A stretch of 8,537 nt of DNA from Candidatus Methanocorpusculum equi (GTDB lineage: Archaea > Halobacteriota > Methanomicrobia > Methanomicrobiales > Methanocorpusculaceae): the NCBI GenBank assembly GCA_018065685.1, contig JAGHSU010000027.1, forward strand, positions 1 to 8,537, given 5' to 3'. The notes below the pieces were generated by a model. It saw nothing but the letters and a program-made list of their open reading frames with translations, searched no databases and was not told the DNA's origin. Below, piece by piece: positions 5,233-8,537 of this stretch. Position 1 is the first letter of the stretch; the number at the start of each line of letters is the position of its first letter. The position numbers were made by a program, and so were the translations under genes.

Positions 5233-6552
5233 ATGTCGCGCAAATGGCTGATTTTAGGAGGAGGACTCACCGGAGTCACTCTGGCACGCCTGCTCTCCGA
5301 AAAAGGAGACGGCGTCACTGTTTTTGAAAAGAACAACAAGACCGGGGGTCTCTGCATCTCCGAGAAAAGAAACGGCTTTACCTTTGATATCGGAGGTTCA
5401 CACATAGTGTTTTCCCGTGACACTGAGGTTCTGCAGTTTATGCAGAATGTCTTAGGCGAAAACCGTGAGTTCAGAAACCGGAACACGAAGATTTTTTACA
5501 AAGGACGCTATGTCAAGTATCCGTTTGAAAACGGTTTATCGGAGCTTCCCAAAGACGACCTGTACTTCTGCATCAGCGAGTACATCAAAATGCTGATTGC
5601 ATCCGAAAAAGGAGAGATTGCCGAGCCGCAGAACTTTAAGGAGTGGATTTATGCAACCTTCGGCAAAGGAATCGCCGAGTGCTATCTGGTCCCCTACAAT
5701 GAAAAAATCTGGAACTATCCCGCAGATAAGATGTCCAAGCACTGGATGGACGGACGTGTCCCGAGACCGCCTGTTGAGGATATCATAAAGTCCGCAGTGG
5801 GCATCGAAACCGAGGGGTACACGCACCAGTCGGTCTTCTCTTACCCGGTTGAGGGGGGAATTGAGGCGCTCATCCGTGCTGTTGAAGCGCCGGTTACGGA
5901 CAGTATTCTTACGAATACCGAAGTCACGGCGGTCGAAAAAACCGCATCCGGCTGGAAGGTCACGGCAGGCGGTAAAACATACGAAGGAGACGACCTCATC
6001 TCCACGATTCCGCTGCAGATTCTTCTCCCGATGCTGGAGGCCCCCGCGGACGTAAAAGAGGCAGTAGGCGCTCTCCGGTACAACTCGATTGCCTGCATTT
6101 CCGTAGGTATAAAAGGAGAGGTCCCTGACATCTCATGGATGTATATCCCCGAGGGAAAATGGGGAGCGTTTAACCGCCTGTCCTTCCCCTCAAACTTCTC
6201 GACAAAGACCGCACCTGAAGGATGCTCTTCCATCCTTGCTGAGATCACCTACAACGACGGCGATGAGATTTCAAAGATGTCTGATGAGGAGATTATCTCC
6301 CATACGGTCTCCGGTCTTCGTGAGATGGGACTTGTATCAGACAATGTGGTTTTTACCGCGGTCGACCGGTTCACCTATGCCTATGTGGTCTATGATACGG
6401 AGTATCTGAAAAACATTAAAACCGCCTGCGAATGGATTGAGGCACAGGGCATTCACCTTGTCGGGCGGTTCTCGCAGTTTGAGTATCTGAATATGGACGG
6501 GTGCATCAGAAGCGTGATGAACTTTGTGAACGGTCAGGAGGCCGGAAAATGA
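5233..6552 (+). CDS. FAD-dependent UDP-galactopyranose mutase-like / amine-oxidase-fold protein
   Basis: This 439-residue flavoprotein opens with a Rossmann FAD-binding motif, ILGGGLTG at 7-14, with the ribose-binding Glu at the end of the second strand (V-F-E-K, E32) and T-G-G-L at 37-40. The C terminus has the second FAD segment L-V-G-R-F, then L-N-M-D-G-C-I-R-S (409-427). The middle, with K-Y-P-F-E-N-G-L at 95-102, W-M-D-G-R-V-P-R-P-P at 171-180 and G-Y-T-H-Q then Y-P-V-E-G-G-I-E at 195-211, recalls UDP-galactopyranose mutases, which isomerise UDP-galactopyranose to the furanose using reduced FAD. Relatives are often labelled protoporphyrinogen or amine oxidase, so the substrate is uncertain. 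Two glycosyltransferases follow directly, supporting a role in making an activated sugar. Its stop overlaps the next start as ATGA. Confidence 0.75.
   Translation: MSRKWLILGGGLTGVTLARLLSEKGDGVTVFEKNNKTGGLCISEKRNGFTFDIGGSHIVFSRDTEVLQFMQNVLGENREFRNRNTKIFYKGRYVKYPFENGLSELPKDDLYFCISEYIKMLIASEKGEIAEPQNFKEWIYATFGKGIAECYLVPYNEKIWNYPADKMSKHWMDGRVPRPPVEDIIKSAVGIETEGYTHQSVFSYPVEGGIEALIRAVEAPVTDSILTNTEVTAVEKTASGWKVTAGGKTYEGDDLISTIPLQILLPMLEAPADVKEAVGALRYNSIACISVGIKGEVPDISWMYIPEGKWGAFNRLSFPSNFSTKTAPEGCSSILAEITYNDGDEISKMSDEEIISHTVSGLREMGLVSDNVVFTAVDRFTYAYVVYDTEYLKNIKTACEWIEAQGIHLVGRFSQFEYLNMDGCIRSVMNFVNGQEAGK
6536..6551 (+). promoter_or_regulatory. Strong ribosome-binding site fixing the GT4 start
   Basis: AGGAGG at 6536-6541 lies 7 nt before the ATG at 6549, which overlaps the TGA of the preceding gene. 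This decides the start at 6549 over an in-frame ATG at 6501, which lies inside the preceding gene and would add 16 residues unlike a glycosyltransferase N terminus. Confidence 0.85.
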
Positions 6553-7565
6553 GTGACAAACTGAGTGTCAACATCAGGGTTGAAAATTTCGGACCGTTTA
6601 AGTATGTCGGCTGCGGAACGGTTGCCATGATGCTCTATGAGGGGCTTTCAGGTCTCGGCACACTTGATGTGGAGATGAACAGCCGCCGGCACGACCAGGA
6701 TGTTACCCATGTCCACACGTTAGGTCCTGCAGCATACTATACGAAGGTCCGGGCAAAAGGGGTAAAGATTCTGACCGCCCATTCGACACCGAGTCTGAAT
6801 GTCAACAACCTTGCAGGAGCTTCCCTGATTAACCGGATGTACAAGCCGCTGTACGGTACCTACGACCATATCATAACGATTACCGCGGATAATGAGCGTG
6901 AGATTAAAGAGATGCTTCCGGATATGCCGACAACCCGCATTCCAAGCTGTGTGAACATGGATAAGTACCGGCCGGATGCGGAAAAGCGCCGGGCATTCCG
7001 TGAAAAGTACGGCTTTTCGGATGAGGATACAGTAATCCTTCAGGTAGCCCAGCAGACTCCACGGAAGGGCATCTATGACTTCCTTGACCTCGCAGACCGC
7101 CTGCCTGACTATAAGTTTATGTGGATAGGAGGCTTTCCCTACGGACCCATTTCGGAGGACCGCAAGGCGGTTGAGGAGCGGAAGAAAAAAGCAGGGAAGA
7201 ATGTTATTTTCCCGGGCTTTGTTCCGGATATCACCGGGGCGTATGCAGGAGCCGATGTGTTTTTGTTCCCCTCGTACGGGGACTTAATGTCCATCTCCAT
7301 TCTGGAAGCACTTTCAAGCGGGCTTCCGGTTTTATCCCGGAACCTGAAGGAGTATAAGGAGCTCTTCCCGGGGGTTGCAGCCCTCTTTGAGGATATTTCA
7401 GAGGTACCTGATCTCCTGCGCGATGAGGAAAATCTCAGAAAAGCTGCCTCCCGTGCACGTCCCTCGGTTGAGCCGTATGATATCAGAAAGGTTGCACAGA
7501 TGCATGCAGACCTGTATGCACGGCTTTCGGATGAGCATAAAAGAAAACAGGCAGACCACTCCTGA
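6549..7565 (+). CDS. Glycosyltransferase, GT4-like (GT-B fold)
   Basis: GT4 enzymes move a sugar from a nucleotide donor to lipid or glycan acceptors with retention of configuration. This 338-residue protein is at the short end for the group. The N-terminal acceptor half includes V-T-H-V-H-T-L-G-P at 52-60 and a T-A-H-S-T-P segment at 76-81. A typical linker, I-P-S-C-V-N-M-D-K-Y at 131-140, leads into the donor half, with V-A-Q-Q-T-P-R-K-G at 166-174, F-P-G-F-V-P-D at 221-227, and A-D-V-F-L-F-P-S-Y at 235-243. The donor-binding EX7E motif appears as D245-x7-E253, with Asp in place of the first Glu. No membrane helix is seen; such enzymes often sit at the inner face of the membrane. Its place between a flavin sugar-mutase-like gene and a GT2 gene suggests assembly of a surface glycan or glycolipid. 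Donor and acceptor are unknown. Confidence 0.87.
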   Translation: MSDKLSVNIRVENFGPFKYVGCGTVAMMLYEGLSGLGTLDVEMNSRRHDQDVTHVHTLGPAAYYTKVRAKGVKILTAHSTPSLNVNNLAGASLINRMYKPLYGTYDHIITITADNEREIKEMLPDMPTTRIPSCVNMDKYRPDAEKRRAFREKYGFSDEDTVILQVAQQTPRKGIYDFLDLADRLPDYKFMWIGGFPYGPISEDRKAVEERKKKAGKNVIFPGFVPDITGAYAGADVFLFPSYGDLMSISILEALSSGLPVLSRNLKEYKELFPGVAALFEDISEVPDLLRDEENLRKAASRARPSVEPYDIRKVAQMHADLYARLSDEHKRKQADHS

Positions 7566-7580
7566 GGTGAGGATACAACC

Positions 7581-8441
7581 ATGACGGAAAATTCTACAGC
7601 AGCAAAGCAAATGTCAAAAGAGATACAGCCGCAAGAACAGCAGATACAGAATGATGCAGGTGCAAATGCCGCAGTATCTGCCGCAGGAGATACCGCAGCA
7701 GAGACCTGCGGAATATCAGTAGTTATTCCCGCATTTAACGAAGGAGAGGGAATCGAGGCATGCCTGAAAAGTCTCTGTGACCAGACACTTCCGCGGGACC
7801 GGTATGAGATTATTGTAGTCGACGGAAACTCGAAGGACAACACCCGTGAGGTTGCTGCAAAGTACGCGGACAAGGTGTTTATCCAGACAAGCAAAAAGGT
7901 AGGAGGCGCCAGAAACGACGGTGTTCTTGCAAGCAGATACGACTGGGTGGTAACAGCAGACGCTGACTGTATCTTCCCGCGGACCTGGCTTGAGACGATT
8001 GTAAATGACTTTAAGGAGCACCCCGAGGCAGTGGTGTTCTATGGGCCTATCTATCCCTTAGAGCCCGGTGTAAAATACAAGGTCGAGATTTTTCTCTACA
8101 ACAGAATCGTGCATGCCGGAGGAAAGCTCGGATTTTTCTATGCAACGCTCGGGGCGAATACTGCGTTTCGGAAGAAGGAGTTTATTGAGGCGGGGATGTA
8201 CCGTGTCTGTGATGCGGGAGACGACTGGGAGCTTCCGTTCCGGATGAAAAAACTCGGGAAGATTCATCTCGATATGAAGATGGTTGTGGGATTTTCCATG
8301 CGGCGCTATATCAACTTCGGTCTGCTCCGCTCGGGATTCCAGTGGTTCTATGTGGTAGCCAAAGGCGGGGATTCGGACAAGCATCAGTATATGGGGAAGA
8401 CATATACGAAGAAGGAAGACAAGAAAGAGAAGAAGAAATAA
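7581..8441 (+). CDS. Glycosyltransferase family 2 (GT-A fold)
   Basis: GT2 enzymes use a metal-bound nucleotide sugar or a lipid-phosphate sugar to extend glycans with inversion. The catalytic domain starts near residue 44 with I-S-V-V-I-P-A-F-N-E-G-E-G, then I-I-V-V-D-G-N-S-K-D-N-T at 77-88, G-G-A-R-N-D-G at 108-114, the D-A-D metal motif at 127-129, and D-D-W-E-L-P-F-R at 214-221 as the catalytic-base region. Ahead of it is an extra stretch of about 43 residues rich in Gln, Ala and Glu that looks disordered. The C terminus ends in a Lys-rich tail (last 10 residues almost all Lys, Glu and Asp). There is no clear multi-helix membrane domain, only a mildly hydrophobic F-G-L-L-R-S-G-F-Q-W-F-Y-V-V-A near 246-260. 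The ATG at 7581 has GAGG 8 nt upstream and follows the GT4 stop by 15 nt. It is the last gene of the cassette; the sugar and acceptor are unknown. Confidence 0.9.
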   Translation: MTENSTAAKQMSKEIQPQEQQIQNDAGANAAVSAAGDTAAETCGISVVIPAFNEGEGIEACLKSLCDQTLPRDRYEIIVVDGNSKDNTREVAAKYADKVFIQTSKKVGGARNDGVLASRYDWVVTADADCIFPRTWLETIVNDFKEHPEAVVFYGPIYPLEPGVKYKVEIFLYNRIVHAGGKLGFFYATLGANTAFRKKEFIEAGMYRVCDAGDDWELPFRMKKLGKIHLDMKMVVGFSMRRYINFGLLRSGFQWFYVVAKGGDSDKHQYMGKTYTKKEDKKEKKK

Positions 8442-8448
8442 AGAAGAA

Positions 8449-8464
8449 TTTTTTTTGTTTTTTT
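8449..8464 (+). terminator. Double T-run terminator of the glycan cassette
   Basis: Eight T, one G and seven T begin 7 nt after the stop codon of the GT2 gene, and further T-rich sequence follows to 8474. Tracts like this end transcription in archaea. It is preceded by a purine-only stretch covering the Lys-rich tail of the gene. The remaining 60 or so bases to the window end show no gene or clear signal. Confidence 0.8.
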
Positions 8465-8537
8465 ACTGTTTTTATTCCTGATTTATTATTGTTGCAGCTG
8501 ACAGTGCGGCTTGGGAAAACGGAAAAATTTGCGGTAA

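Noticed and set aside
6501..6548. Upstream ATG as the start of the GT4 gene
   Set aside because: The added residues lie in the preceding gene and are not glycosyltransferase-like; AGGAGG fixes the start at 6549.
7139..7894. Minus-strand open frame of 251 codons across the two glycosyltransferase genes
   Set aside because: It runs antisense to conserved GT4 and GT2 motifs, is Ser/Arg-rich and has no independent support.

Overview
The window reads as an ordinary chromosomal stretch of a methanogenic euryarchaeon, most likely of the order Methanomicrobiales (genus not resolvable by eye). The pointers are two adjacent methanofuran-biosynthesis genes (mfnD, mfnF), an archaeal Mrp/NBP35-type ATPase, a tRNA-Leu with no encoded CCA, T-run terminators, AT-rich archaeal-type promoter elements and tightly packed genes with ATGA-type overlaps.

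Layout: the genes form two divergent blocks around a 369-bp intergenic region (3704-4072). The leftward block (minus strand) is mrp/nbp35 - mfnD - mfnF - surE. It ends in a hairpin plus T-run terminator and is followed by tRNA-Leu(UAA) at the left edge. The rightward block (plus strand) is a DUF362/4Fe-4S protein - a FAD-dependent UDP-galactopyranose-mutase-like protein - a GT4 glycosyltransferase - a GT2 glycosyltransferase. Its gaps are +2, -4 and +15 nt, and it ends in a strong double T-run at 8449-8464.

How the genes work together: MfnD ligates glutamate to tyramine, and MfnF joins that product to the furan moiety, so the left block carries two steps of making the C1 carrier methanofuran. 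Mrp/NBP35 is an Fe-S carrier ATPase, and SurE is a phosphatase/nucleotidase whose link to methanofuran is not evident. The right block looks like a small glycan or glycolipid cassette. A reduced-flavin sugar mutase lying next to an Fe-S protein suggests the latter may keep the flavin reduced, but this is inference.

The parts not explained by genes are few. The divergent intergenic region holds two consecutive imperfect long hairpins (3801-3870 and about 3906-3954) in a locally GC-rich stretch flanked by promoter-like AT-rich DNA. A 19-nt imperfect inverted repeat links the end of surE to its terminator hairpin in an antiterminator-like arrangement. Smaller oddities are a Cys-to-Ser change at the last ligand of the second Fe-S motif of the DUF362 protein, Asp in place of Glu in the EX7E motif of the GT4 enzyme, and a mismatched T stem in the tRNA. 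I see no CRISPR array, insertion sequence, phage gene or defence system, and nothing that can firmly be called a new system.
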